A stretch of DNA of 64,000 nucleotides, taken from positions 7,824,001-7,888,000 of the forward strand of contig JAQISU010000096.1 in assembly GCA_029339505.1 (NCBI GenBank), given 5' to 3'. This document shows positions 13,101 to 24,430 of this stretch, one piece after another (the first letter of the stretch is position 1; the number at the start of each line of letters is the position of its first letter). The stretch comes from Unio delphinus. Lineage: Eukaryota > Mollusca > Bivalvia > Unionida > Unionidae. The notes below the pieces were generated by a model. The model saw only the letters and a list, made by a program, of their open reading frames with translations, made no database searches and was not told where the DNA came from. The translations under genes were made by a program, and so were the position numbers.

Positions 13101-15822
13101 CTTCAAAATCAGCAGCGCGTGTTATTGCTACTGTCATGCTTCCCATGAATGAAGATAGCAGCTGGCCCTGAATATGATACGATCCCTGGTTTTATAACAT
13201 ACGCAGCATATACTGATGGGATCAGTTTGTGATGTTCTGCAGTAACCCCTTTGTGATCTAGCAGCTGCACATGATACTCCATGCGCATCAGAATTTTTGC
13301 CTGCTTATTTGCTGCCAGTAATCTTTGTGAGACGTGTGCCTTGTCATCTTGAATGTTCTTACATAGTGATAGCCAGATCTTTTAGAGAGCATTCACATGA
13401 TTGTACCTTTCACCGTTTGCTGCTTTAAGCAGCTTGACAGGCACTGGTCACAAGGCATTGCCTAATTATGTGTAAGTAGATGTAGATATGCTCCTGCTTG
13501 ACTGATGCTGAAGCTATCTTGGATGAGGGCTTCATGTATGTTGTCCACTATTTTTCAGCTATTATGCTTCTCAGATCATCGCCACAGATCAGCAGCTGCT
13601 CCACATGATACAATGTTCATGATTGTCTTTAGCAACTGTGGTTGGTCATCTTCTAAGCAGGGCCTTCCTACTTTCTGTCTACTTAACTTTTTGAGTTACT
13701 GGCCAATGACTGGCTGTTCTTTTGTAATTTCAGTCAGCTTTTTTTCTTGAAGGCAAGCCTGGAGCTCTAGTTTGCAGGATCGTTCAGCCGTCAGACGTGT
13801 TTAACGTTTTCTCCAGCATTAACCTTTTTTCTGCTGGTTTCATCAGACTTTGTTTTTATATCAGCTGTCAACTGTCCAGAGGGTTTTTTTTTACCTCTAG
13901 AAGACTAGCCATTTGTGAGTTGACAGATTCTAACTCATTCCTGGCTCCTGGTTGCATTTTGTGCTGGTGTAGAGCATTGGGTTTTTTCTTCACTAGACAT
14001 GCTACTATATGTACTGTCATTTGCATATCAGCATCCATCTCTTTTGCTGTTATGTCAGCAAAAGATACCTCTTCCACCTGCCTGAATGTCACTATTTATT
14101 ATCAGCACATTTAACAAGTGTCTGAGATGACATGGTTAGTTTTGAAGTAGTTGAGTCTGATGTTTGGCTTAGACTGGTCTTTTGCTTGGCGACATAGGCC
14201 TACAAGCTCATCAGATGACTTTTTCTTTCTGCAGCTGGCATTTACCAAACTGTGATCAAGATTTTGACTTCTTCATTTTGTTTACAATTGTTTCACTGCT
14301 CCTGTGCTCATTCATGTGCCAGATCTGCCTGTAGATCAGGAGTGTGCATCCTTAAATTCGCTATAGTTTCCATTATTAGCATTGGTAGTATACAGAATAT
14401 TCTTAAATAATATGTAATATTAGCTGGAAAATAAAGATAATACAAACTTTTTTAAACAATATTTTGCTTATGTCTCTGATTACCACACACTTGTGTGGAA
14501 GGCAGCAGGAGTCTTTCAGATGAAATGTGCATAGCAGCAGTATAGTGGTGGCTACAGCAGCCAGCCACTGGCTTCAAGGATGGGTGGCACTAGCTCTGCA
14601 GTTGCAGGGTCAGCCAGGGTCTTCATCACAGTCCAGGCACTATATTGTCCGAGTTGAGAGCATTATACAGGCCATGGTGCATCTTACTTGGCTTTTTGTA
14701 TACTCGCTCAAGTCTGCCATACCTATTTATTAATGCCAACCTATTCATATATATTCTGTGGCACAAATTGTACAAATTGAAATTACCAAATAATTTAAAC
14801 TAATTATCACCCATACAGGATGTTGACAAAACATACTGGAATACTAACAGTAGGACTAAAGCAACTGTTCAACACAGAATATCATAAAAAAAAATACTAG
14901 GTTGTGGATGTCTGCAAGGTCCATTACATACATGCCGTCCCCTCTTGTCCACATTTAAACACACACCCCCCCATCCCCCATCTTTGCAGAAGTACTTTAT
15001 GGAATGGATGATACCTATCTGGTCTAAATATTTTATTAATTTAAACAACCCAACATTATGTGAACATTGAAAAGTGAAAAAAAGAATGTGTTAAATTTGA
15101 AAAGTGACTAAAAGGAATATGAACATTTAAACCTTACTAAATGGATTGTGAACAAAGAAAACTGAAAGTGTCTCAAGGAATGAATGCAGCTCTCCATGTA
15201 CCTGCATAAGAGATCTTGACTGTACTTCTTGGAAATCTGTCAAGAAAATATTCGTAGTATGAAGTTTGATAATTTGTTGTACATACTTTAAATGATGTTT
15301 CATGATTTGTCATGACAAATATTTTGATGAATTTTTGTCTTTCCAGTGACAGACAGCGAAACACGGGAATGATATCATGTGGTATTTGTTTGGAGGGTTA
15401 TCAGACAACTATTAACTGTATCCTTTATTATTGTTTTAACTTATAACATGTATCAATGGATATTCTTTACTTTTGTATGTTTATCATGAAGTGGAGAGTA
15501 TCATGTTTTGGAAATGTCCATCAATTTATAAGTTACCAACTTCATTTGTGCACACTAACCTAAGTTTTCAACCAGTAGAACAGTTGCCAATTTTGGGGGT
15601 TAGCTTGCATGTCATAGTGCAAAAGCCCAATGGTTTGATAAATTGTTAACTTTTTTAATTTTATAGACCTATAATACTTGTGCTTTTTTCATTTTCAATA
15701 GCAGTTCTAATACAATACCACCATTTTTTGTTATTTCTTCTTTAACAATCCTCCTAGATTTGTCAGAAGCCATTGACGTATACAGTGACTGGATAGATGC
15801 TTGTGAAAATGCCAATCAATAA
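9939..15822 (+). CDS. ELOF1: ELOF1, transcription elongation factor 1 homolog (Elf1 family)
   Basis: Three coding exons, 9939-10054, 15347-15417 and 15758-15822, join in frame to 83 residues plus TAA, the same length as the human protein. All introns are GT-AG (10055-15346 and 15418-15757). The product is the small nuclear zinc-ribbon factor that binds elongating RNA polymerase II and, in yeast and human, supports elongation and transcription-coupled repair. The basic N-terminus [15 protein letters not shown] matches the family. The four zinc ligands are C26 and C29 (CPFC) and C50 and C53 (CGIC). The C-terminal block [14 protein letters not shown] is near-identical to other animals. The ATG is fixed by this conservation and lies 16 bases into an exon whose acceptor is at 9921-9923. 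The first internal intron is unusually rich in repeats and antisense transposon debris, but the coding exons look intact. Confidence 0.97.
10091..10117. repeat. (CT)n microsatellite in ELOF1 intron
   Basis: About 13 CT units, about 36 bases downstream of the exon 1 donor and on the transcribed strand. Confidence 0.9.
10606..10930. repeat. Degenerate GGGATTGG-type minisatellite in ELOF1 intron
   Basis: Units of roughly 30-35 bases built on GGCA-(A/T)GGGATTGGG-(G/A)TTGATAG recur about ten times with heavy divergence. An 81-codon minus-strand frame (10605-10850), rich in P, N and L, arises from the repeat and is not a gene. Confidence 0.7.
11440..14100 (-). pseudogene. Decayed transposase-like gene, antisense in ELOF1 intron
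   Basis: Minus-strand coding remnants occur in the same order as in an uncharacterised protein family scattered through invertebrate genomes, which I recognise from memory and cannot name. The best block is 13440-13085, one frame with one internal stop: QDDKAH, then AANKQA, then HKLIPSVYA, then YSGPAA-x-GKHDSS. Further pieces are VVITADN (about 12440), MAPL (about 12420) and [12 protein letters not shown] (12280-12240). A cysteine-rich stretch with KCNSESCCG (about 12150) leads into a proline-rich segment. Frameshifts and stops make it dead. A dispersed 460-bp repeat (12576-13038) splits it. Its C-terminal end also appears twice, as related segments near 12000-12110 and 11835-11960. The conserved D-D motif and the dispersed distribution suggest a DDE-type transposase, but that is inference. 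Confidence 0.5.
12576..13038 (+). repeat. Dispersed ~460-bp repeat, copy 1
   Basis: This is homologous along its length and in the same orientation to 41372-41852. Shared blocks include TTATCCTACTTTTTGCACAG, TTAGATCTGAGGCCAAAAAG and TATTTTGTAGTGCAAC. It interrupts the decayed transposase-like gene, so it inserted later. No terminal inverted repeat or tRNA-like head was seen, so the class is unknown. Confidence 0.75.
14101..15346 (+). other. Remainder of ELOF1 intron
   Basis: No further coding remnants can be assigned. Minus-strand pieces between 14100 and 14360 may be a badly decayed N-terminal part of the transposase-like gene. The rest is AT-rich sequence ending in the TTTTTGTCTTTCCAG acceptor at 15346. 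Confidence 0.4.
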
Positions 15823-16984
15823 CATTGGATAATGTCAGTCCAGGGATCAGGACTGACATAAGTCATCAAACCACGGTGAATTGCAGAAGCCTCAACAGTT
15901 CAGTTTTCTCACATGGTTCATTTATAACATTGACCTGACTGAACAAAATAAATTCTGATTTGATGGTGTATTATTTCACAGCAGAGCTAGGTCTGTGCCT
16001 TCTGAATTTGGAAATTAGGATATTTAAAGATGAGTGATGAGTACATTGTGTGTAATGACAGCGGTATTAACTTGTGTGTATTTCTATAACTCGGACACCC
16101 ATAATGTTGAGCAAAACTATCCACACAAGTTTGTTTTAATCGTTAGCAAATCGTTTAAAATACTAATGAAGCAGGTTTATTTCATGAAGATCTTGTTGCA
16201 TTAATTTGGCTTTAGATGTGTTTTTTTTCATTCCCATATAAGGTCAATGTTACATTGGTAATGTCTAGGTTTTGTTATAAATAATATTAAATATTCCATA
16301 AAAATTAAAGCAATAAATGAGAATATGAGATATTTGTATGGTTTTTTTTTGTTTAAGACTAAGACTTTCCTTGATTTTTTTCTAAAACAAATCACTCTAA
16401 GTATCCACTGTATTCAGACTGTTTGGATTTAAACATATAAGCACTTATCAGTTTAGGTTATTTTTGTTGACTACAAATTTACAAGCAAGCATAACATAAA
16501 ATGCTGTAATATTTTGTGACATGATGAAAGGTACTGAATTAAAAAGATAGTGTCTACAGAGTAGAGTACACAGTAATGTTCAGTCAGACTTTAAATGTGC
16601 TCATGCTTTATTAATGACCAAGTACTGTATTGTGATTTTCTTTTTTCAGTAAAGTTGTCTAATCTGTTGCATATACTGTTATCTTTTTTGTAAGAGAAAG
16701 GGATGTGGCAGCTTCTATAATATTTTGTTTAATCAGTTGTTATGAATAGATTGTGCATGGTAAATAATTGCAAGGATTCATAATAAGTGCTCTTGGTCTT
16801 TCATAAAATTTCACTGATTTCTATAGAAACATGAAAATGAAGCAAATGGTCAGCTTTCTATGGTTAGAGGTACAGGTGAGTTATGTCCCCTATCATCTAG
16901 GACAGAGTGATTCTCAACCTCCACTTAGAGAGGAGCATAGCCATCTACTGACACACAGATTATTGCACAGGCTGAAGTGAGTCA
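15823..16984 (+). other. ELOF1 3' UTR and downstream DNA
   Basis: The first 130-500 bases are probably 3' UTR, depending on which AATAAA is used. Beyond about 16330 I see nothing but AT-rich DNA. Confidence 0.4.
15947..15952 (+). terminator. ELOF1 polyadenylation signal (proximal)
   Basis: AATAAA lies 125 bases after the ELOF1 stop codon. A second AATAAA at 16312-16317 could define a longer 3' UTR. Confidence 0.55.
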
Positions 16985-17640
16985 TACCCTTTCCTCCTCA
17001 AGATAGCACCCATTCATCCTTCTGGCATGTTGTCAAAGGGATCAAGCTCCCTCATAAGTGGGAGCTCAAAGCTTGCCTACATAATTTTTTTAAGCAACAT
17101 TTCTGATAATATCCAGCCATACCCAAAAATCACAGTAGTTGCTTTTTACTGATAAGCACTGGGAATTCAGAATACAGATTTAACTTGATTGTTTCCCAAA
17201 GTATGCCCTAAAAATATAACACAATCATGGCAAAACTCGTTTTCACCCAAATTGTCAAATCTGCATCAGAGTCTATCAAAGAATTTCCAAATGGCTCCCA
17301 GATGATCTTTCCAGGTATCATTGTAGGAGATGACATCATCATTGTATTCATCTTTGCTATGTAGACCAGTTGCTATCATGTTCATTAAATACTAAAATGT
17401 TGTCAAAGAAATTTTCATACCAAATGGCATCACTTTATATTGATACATCAGGAGCTGCAGGTGTAGAATCCATAATTTTAATGTCAAGGTAGAATTTATT
17501 TGTTAGTGTTGGAACATATGCAATCGTGCTTATAATGTGGCTATAGGTACAAATGTTTCTGGTCCAGATTGCTTAATATTTCCAAATCCTGAATACTGAT
17601 TAAACCAAAGTCACTGCTACAGTCTGATTGCATGCCTTTG
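16985..17640 (-). pseudogene. Decayed Ty3/Gypsy-like reverse transcriptase fragment
   Basis: On the minus strand, in order, are the reverse-transcriptase landmarks of Ty3/Gypsy pol: KVMPFGM (about 17440-17418), a DDVISYNDTW segment that corresponds to the YxDD box region (about 17340-17310), WKDHL immediately after, a KKQL piece, then FLGMAGYY (about 17125-17100). A remnant of the following PLT segment lies near 17030. Many frameshifts and stops, and no LTRs recognised nearby, indicate an old, heavily decayed pol fragment. It would have copied retrotransposon RNA into DNA; it cannot be functional now. Confidence 0.6.
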
Positions 17641-17882
17641 TTAAAATCCTCACTTTATGGAACCAGTACACAACATGAAAAAATAAATTGACAATGATTC
17701 ACAGGGCTATCTCTAACAACATACTCCTTTATCATATTTTTATGACAAACATGTTTTTTTCCCAAGATATGTTAATGACATTTGAGTTGTTGAAGGACCA
17801 AATTACTTAACCTGAACAGGATTTCAATGTATAGGCAAAAGATCCAGAATTCTATCCCTGGGCTGAAAACTCATTTCCTTTG

Positions 17883-18222
17883 TACTGCTCCAGTGGCCTA
17901 ATGGTTAGAGCATCTGTCTCAGTTGTGGGAGGCATCTGTCTCAGATGTGGGAGGTTGTGCGTTTGATCCTCAGCCAACTCATTTAAAAGACTTACAAAAC
18001 TGGTACTAATAGCTGCCTTGCTTGGCGCTCAGCATTAATAGGTTAGTGTTAGGACTGGTCAACTTGGTGTCAGGATAATGTGACTGGGTGGGTGGGACAT
18101 CATGTTAAATGTCTGCGGCATGATGCCCCAGACATCACTATAAACTGTCACACTGCAGACATTGTAATGATATGACTGAATTTTTTTTAAAAGCTACCTT
18201 AAAAATCCAAATCACACACACT
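17883..18222 (+). mobile_element. tRNA-derived SINE with duplicated head segment
   Basis: The head holds an A-box-like TGGCCTAATGGTTAGAGC (17893-17910) and a B-box-like GTTTGATCCTC (17961-17971). Between the boxes a 22-base unit (GCATCTGTCTCAG-TGTGGGAG) is tandemly doubled at about 17910-17953, making the head longer than a tRNA. The body (GGACTGGT... CTGCGGCATGATGC... CACTGCAGACATTGTAA) ends in a T-rich and then A-rich tail. A headless relative lies at 40814-40983. The body resembles SINEs common in mollusc genomes, from memory. Confidence 0.7.
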
Positions 18223-18468
18223 CATTTGTAGATGTCATACCTTAATTTCATTAGACTGAGTAGTGTGTAGATTAGTTCTTGCTGAGTCACAAGCCTTCAA
18301 CAACTTCTATTTTAAATTAGAAACAGTCAAGAAGATTCATTTTTGTATCCTCATTTGAAAGAAGTTTACCTTTTAACAGCTTCAAAGTTCCATAAGCATG
18401 TTCAAAACAAAGTTATTAAATCCTAAAAATTCTTGAACTTAGTCCCTAACAACAAACAACAGCAAATG

Positions 18469-19180
18469 AACCATCCTTATCCCAATCCTATATTATATCA
18501 ATGCGATATGGACCATCCTTATCCCAATCCTATATATCAATGCAATATGTACCATCCTTATCCCAATCCTATATTATATCAATGTGATATGTACCATCCT
18601 TATCCCAATCCTATATTATATCAATGCAATATGTACCATCCTTGTCCCAATCCTATATTATATCAATGCGATATGTACCATCCTTATCCCAATCCTATAT
18701 TATATCAATGCAATATGTACCATCCTTATCCAAATTCTATATTATATCAATGCGATATGTACCATCCTTATCCCAATCCTATATTATATCAATGCAATAT
18801 GTACCATCTTTATCCCCATCCTATATTAAATCAATGCAATATGTACCATCCTTATCCCAATCCTATATTATATCAATGCGATATGTACCATCCTTATCCC
18901 AATCCTATATTATATCAATGCGATATGTACCATCCTTATCCCAATCCTATATTATATCAATGCGATATGTACCATCCTTATCCCAATCCTATATTATATC
19001 AATGCGATATGTACCATCCTTATCCCAATCCCATATTATATCAATGCAATATGTACCATCCTTATCCCAATCCTATATTATATCAATGCAATATGTACCA
19101 TCCTTATCCCAATCCTATATTATATCAATGTGATATGTACCATCCTTATCCCAATCCTATATTATATCAATGCAATATGA
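18469..19180. repeat. 42-bp minisatellite, 17 units
   Basis: The unit begins TACCATCCTTATCCCAATCC and ends in AATG-(C/T)(G/A)-ATATG. Sixteen units are in exact 42-base register (variable dinucleotide at 18542, 18584, 18626 and so on to 19172) and the second unit is shortened. Because 42 is a multiple of three and no unit contains a stop in any forward frame, all three forward frames stay open. The longest frame (18433-19227) would read MYHPYPNPILYQC-(D/N) repeatedly, but nothing shows it is translated. Nearly all variation between units sits at one CpG. Confidence 0.95.
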
Positions 19181-21137
19181 CAGAATTTTATTCATCAAAG
19201 TATGGTGAAGTCATTCTAAAGCCCTAAGACTTTCAGAGTGATAGGCAGAAAATTTAAACAGTCGGATGCCTAATTCATGCATAACTTATTTTTAAGATTC
19301 CAAACATAAAGTTTGGCCATTGATCAGTTTGGACAGATTTCAGTAGGCCAGGAAGTGTAAAGTGTATTTTTAAATAATCCTCCTCCCCCCAACACACAAA
19401 ACATTATCAAAACTATTACTATGATTTTAATTTCAATATTCCTCAAAGGGAATTGCCTTTGGAAATCTTGTGGATGTACGCATTATGGTCAGTAAGTTTT
19501 TGTTACCTGGCTTGGTCTTAGGTAAATTACTGACAGTTTATACACAATATTCTACTAAATGGTTTGTCAGTGCCGGAATAGGTTGCAGATGAACCTTGGG
19601 TATTTTCAGATTAGGTTGACCTGCCATTTGACAAATCTGAAAAGATCTACTGTATTTACAAACATTTTTCTACAATAAAAGTAATTCAGGATCTTGTGAA
19701 AAGCCTTATTGACTCCTGAATGACAGCTAAAGAAGTTTCATGGGTTAGACTAAGAATTTCCTGTCTTTTTGACTTGGGGACAACAATTTGATATTTCACT
19801 GACCATGCACCTCCAGCAGAAAAGTACCTCAAGTGAGCTCATTTCCTTGTAAGAACTTCCCTTTTTTGTACAAAAAAAACCCAAACTGGTACTTATATGG
19901 CTCCCATTTTGTTAATAGCCCTCAGAAACAGATTTCAGGATCTTGTTCCTGTTCAACAGTGATTATCGTTTGTTGCCCCGATTAGAATTGAGAATAATAA
20001 GAATGAGCAATAAAATGGTGAACAACTGTGTTCAATATCTTCTTATTAATCAGAAAAAGCAACAAAGGTGAGCTCATCAAAAGACACCAATAAATGGGTC
20101 AGCGAAAGGAATGGTTTCCTGATCAGCATAATTAGGAAGATCTCTTTTTGCTATCTGTTGTTTTTACGTGACATCACATAACGTGTGTACTTCCATATCC
20201 GCCATTTTGAGACCCTAGCCCTCATAACCGGCAATTAATAACATTGTTCTTCCCACATAATTACAAAGGCATGTTTCATGTTGTGTGTAAGAATATAATA
20301 ATACATCACATTCTGATGTGCATGTCAACTGCATGAGCTCGAATGCGTAACTAAAATATTTAAATTTCAACCATCTTTGTCATTCTTACATAAACAAATA
20401 GATCAATTAACAAAAGCATGAACAAATGGATACATAAACGAGTAGAAACATGTAATGATTTTCAGTTTTCATGGGCTTAAATCAATCATTTGGTTATTGT
20501 TCAAGTTTAAAAGCTAATTGTTAATATATAATTTCATAATTCTAAATGCATTTCATAAATACAACATTTTGACATTCAACGCAAAGTAATCTTCCGTTAG
20601 AGATGTGTTCCGTTTAAATATACTAAAGATGAAACTTCTTTGAATGTTTTTCACTTTCATTCAGTATCACTATACGTCCATCATCTCCACCACAAATACA
20701 ATATTTGACCATACTGATTAAATCGGTTTGTCAACTGGTTTGGCACAAACACGTAACAAAAAGTATTTGTACATAAAAGTTCTAGCATAAAACACATGCT
20801 ATGCAATTTTCATTCGTGACTGATATTTTATCATGATAATCATTATCCGGAAATATTCTTTCAAGATGACAAGCTTAGGGATATGATATGAAACACTTTA
20901 AAAATGTCAATAGTGTCTTAAAAAACATCAAAATAAAAAGTGCATTTCTATTTGGTAGCAATATACACTATTATGGTTCTACTTCATTATCGTCTTGCAA
21001 TATACCGTAAGCAAGGGAGCTTCGTTTTATTTTTTTGTTTGTGCTATAGGGCACATAATTCAAGTATAATCTATGTATCATTGCAATGAAGTAAATATCC
21101 TTATCGATAATAAAATCCTATTATTATCTTGAATATC
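19181..21137. other. Intergenic DNA with one promoter-like cluster
   Basis: No genes are recognised. A compact cluster of promoter-type motifs lies at 20166-20215 and is listed separately. Confidence 0.4.
20166..20215 (-). promoter_or_regulatory. Promoter-like motif cluster (CRE/ATF, ETS, YY1-like)
   Basis: Within 50 bases lie ACGTGACATCA (ATF/CRE-like), an ACGTG, ACTTCC (ETS-like core) and CCGCCATTTTG (YY1-like). On the minus strand the YY1-like site becomes AAAATGGCGG and would start a 13-codon frame with a donor-like GTAAAA. Such clusters are typical of housekeeping promoters, but no exon of a minus-strand gene was found downstream. It could equally be a distant noncoding start for a + gene. 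Confidence 0.25.
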
Positions 21138-24100
21138 ATCATCATCATCATCATCATCATCAGTCTCTTGACCTAGCGTGGTCATTGAAGCACTGTGCTG
21201 CTGAACATCTGACCAGTTCCCTCCACTTGTATCGATCATGTGCCACTGCATGTGCCTTCGCAAAATTTTCCTGGTCTATTCTGTCATGTTGTCAGTCCAC
21301 TTTTTTCTCTGTCTACCTTTCCTTCTGCCACCATGGACACTGCCCTGCAGTACTGTTGTGGATAGACTGTTTGCTCTAGTGACATGTCCATACCATTTCA
21401 GCTTTCTCTTTTTGACAGTGGTGAGGTCTTCATAATGGCCTACTTTGTGTCGGATGGTGTTACGCACTTCATTTGTAATGTGGTCCATGTAAGAGATGCC
21501 AAGGATGGTTCTGTAACATCTCATTTCAAGTGCCTGGATTCTTCATTGTAATTCTGCTGTCAGGGTCCAGGCCTCACATGAATACAGAAAGATTCAGATG
21601 ATTAGTGATCTCAATAGTCTGATTTTAGTTTTCAGACAGATATTCTTGACTCGCCAGATGGGTCTTAGCTTTGACATAGCTGCCGCTGTTTGTGCTACTC
21701 GTGACAAAATTTCTACTCATGATCCCTCTTTGGCGATTATGGAACCAAGATATTTGAATTGACTCACTGTTTTAAGTTCCTGTCCTCTGACTTTAATCTT
21801 GGTTGAGACTTGTTTGCCATTATTTGTCATCAGCTTTGTCTTCTTAGTGCTTATCTCTATGTCAAAACTGGAAGATGTTTCATCCATGTTCTTCACTAAG
21901 GTGACAAGCTCATCTTCACTGCCTGCCAGCCCATTAATGTCGTCTACAAAGCATAGGTTGGTGATCGTATGCCCTCCAATGCTGACTGTCCCACAGTGGT
22001 TTTCCAGGGCTTCACTCATGATGTTGAAAAGCGTGGGTGACAGGAGACAGCCTTGCCGTACTCCAACTGTTGTCTTGAACCAGTCCCCCATAGAACCTTG
22101 AGCAATTACTGCACTGGTAGCCTTGGCATCTAGCTGCTTGATGGTATTGGTCAACATTTGACCCATGTTGTACTTCGTCATTGTGGCTCACAATGCCTCA
22201 TGTCATTCTCTGTCAAAAGCCTTTCTGAAATCTATGAACACATGATAGATGACTTGTTGATGTTGCGAGTACTTTTCACACAGGACCCTAACATTGAATA
22301 TTTGTTCTGTTATGCTTCTTCCTCTCTGGAACCCTGCCTGTTCTTCAGCGATTATTTATTCTGCTTGTGGGTTCAATCTGTTCAAGATGATCTTCAGCAT
22401 CACCTTACAAGCATGGCTGATCAAACTGATAGTTCTGTAATTTTGGCACAGCTGGATCTTGTCTTTTTTGGGGAGTGTTATAATCAGTGACTGGGTACAT
22501 TATGTTGGCCATTCACCATTCTGCCAGATCTTGTTGCAGATTTTTGTTAGTAACTCTATCACTGATTCCCCACCATTCTTGATAAGTTCAGCTGGGACGT
22601 TGTCTACTCCAGCAGCCTATCCATTTTTCAGTGCTCTTATTGCTGACTCCAACTCTTCTCTGAGAATGGGGAAATCATCATCATTTGTGGAGTTTGGAAC
22701 TTCAAGCACCTCTGGGACTCCTGTGGACGGATGGTTATAGAGTTCTTTACAATACTCAGTTCATCTTTCTGCAATGTCACTTGCTTCTGTGAAGCATTTT
22801 CCATTTTCGTCTTGAATGGTACCGATTCTTGGTTGCTTTTGTCTGGTGAGGTCTTTCACAGTTTCGAATGTCTTTTAGCTGTTATTCTTTATCAGACTGC
22901 TCTCTTATTTCTGTGCACTTTTGACCAATCCAGTCGTTTTTTTTTTTTGCTTTCTTCAAGTTTTTTTCCTGATATTCTTGTTTATTTCTCGGTGCTCCAC
23001 TGCCCCTGTTGTGTTTCTGGTGTTTTTGAGGTCTCGTCGTACATAACACAGAATAAGAATCTCTTCTGTAACCCAGGTTTTTTTCTTTGGACGATGGAGG
23101 CCAACGATGTCCTTGGCAGCTGTTGTCATGGCTGTGTTGAAAGTGTCTGTCATCACTTTAACTTCAACATCCATCACAAGAAGTGGAGCAAATTTTCCTC
23201 CAATTGTGGCTTGGAACGACTTGCAGATGTTAGGGTTGTTAAGTTGTTCAAGGTTGAATTTGAGCCTGATTTTCTTTGGCTTGTTCATATCTTTAGCCTT
23301 ACTCAGAAGTCATGATGACGAGGTCGTGATCATTCCCAACATCAGCACCTGGGAACATTCTTGATTTTGCTCTATTGATGCCAGACCGGTAACGGTCTTG
23401 AACCAGTATGTAGTCGAGCTGGTTATGATGGGTTCCTTTTGGTGCGTGCCATGTCCAGCATCGTGAAGCTTTATGTTGGCTAGTACCAAGTTGTTGTAGC
23501 TTGCAAACTAGAGCAGCCGTCTCTTCCCTTTCATTGATAAGCTCATTGCAAGAAGGTCCACAATGAGCATTTTAGAGCATCTTTGCTAGCTTTGGCAATC
23601 CAGTCTCCTTGGATGTTGAGGATATCTTATTTACTTACCATGTTTATTATAACATGGAGTTTGTTGTAGAAATCCTCTATTTCTTCATCATCATGATCAG
23701 TTGTTGGAGCATAGACTTGGATAATTGTGGTGTTAAAGGGAAATACTTTTTCAGACGAATGGAGATGACTCTGCTAGATATAGGGCGACATTCAAGCACA
23801 TATCCCTTGATGGCGCTGTTTGCAAGGAAGCCTACTCCATGTATGAACTTGTCCAACTCTCCACTATATTATAATACACATGTATATGCCCATCTTTAGT
23901 TTGGTGTTCTCCTAGGTCTTTCCATCTTACTTCACAGAGTCCCGAAATGTGCAATGTGTAGTGTTCCATCTCGTGTGTCAGCTCTAGGAGTCTTCCAGTT
24001 TGCGCCAGAGTTCTAATGTTCCAGGTGGCGATGGCAACGCTGTCTCTTGCTCTGATTTTATGCAAAGTACCAGTAGCACACTTTTCACCTTTATCCTAGT

Positions 24101-24430
24101 TGACAACAGCAGGCGCGGTCCTTGTTGACCCGGGCGACAACCGATCCGGTATGGTAATTTCATATTTGTTCAGCATTATCAGTGTGTCTTAGGGAAAAAG
24201 TCGTCTGGCGGAGCCCATCCCTCTCTAGCCCAAGGAGTTGCCAGAAAGGGATGTAGTACATCGTCCAACTGCCTTAGGGTCTCCATTCCGGATTTTCTTT
24301 TATCATTTATTCCCTTATCCTTTGGTAACCAAAGCCGACCTGCAAGGCGGCAGGAGACTCGTGTATGGGCGGGTTCGTCCATTTCCCGAGCAGACAAAGC
24401 ATCTGCCACTGCCCACATATATATACACAT
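21138..24430 (-). mobile_element. RTE-like non-LTR retrotransposon, near full length, broken
   Basis: The element reads on the minus strand from a G/C-rich 5' region (24430-24070) to a (GAT)n tail (21138-21163). An APE-type endonuclease begins near 24065 with VAIATWNIRTL and GLCEVRW and continues in broken frames to about 23600 (SRVISIRL). A linker follows (23288-22956, KKTWVTEEI). The reverse transcriptase contains GVRQGC (about 22063-22046) and FVDD (21950-21939; FADD is usual). The C-terminal part includes LKWYGHVTR and GGRRKGRQRKKW (21410-21310). Several stops and frame changes disable it. It would mobilise its own RNA by target-primed reverse transcription. The assignment to RTE rests on the endonuclease type and the simple-repeat tail. 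Confidence 0.85.

Noticed and set aside
17893..17971. A genuine tRNA gene
   Set aside because: The boxes are embedded in a SINE, the head contains a 22-base duplication, and no acceptor stem closes.
18433..19227. 264-codon frame of MYHPYPNPILYQC repeats as a gene
   Set aside because: It is wholly the 42-bp minisatellite; all three forward frames are open because the unit is stop-free and divisible by three.
22158..23364. Long plus-strand frames (up to 194 codons) at 22.2-23.4 kb
   Set aside because: They are antisense shadows of the minus-strand RTE-like element.
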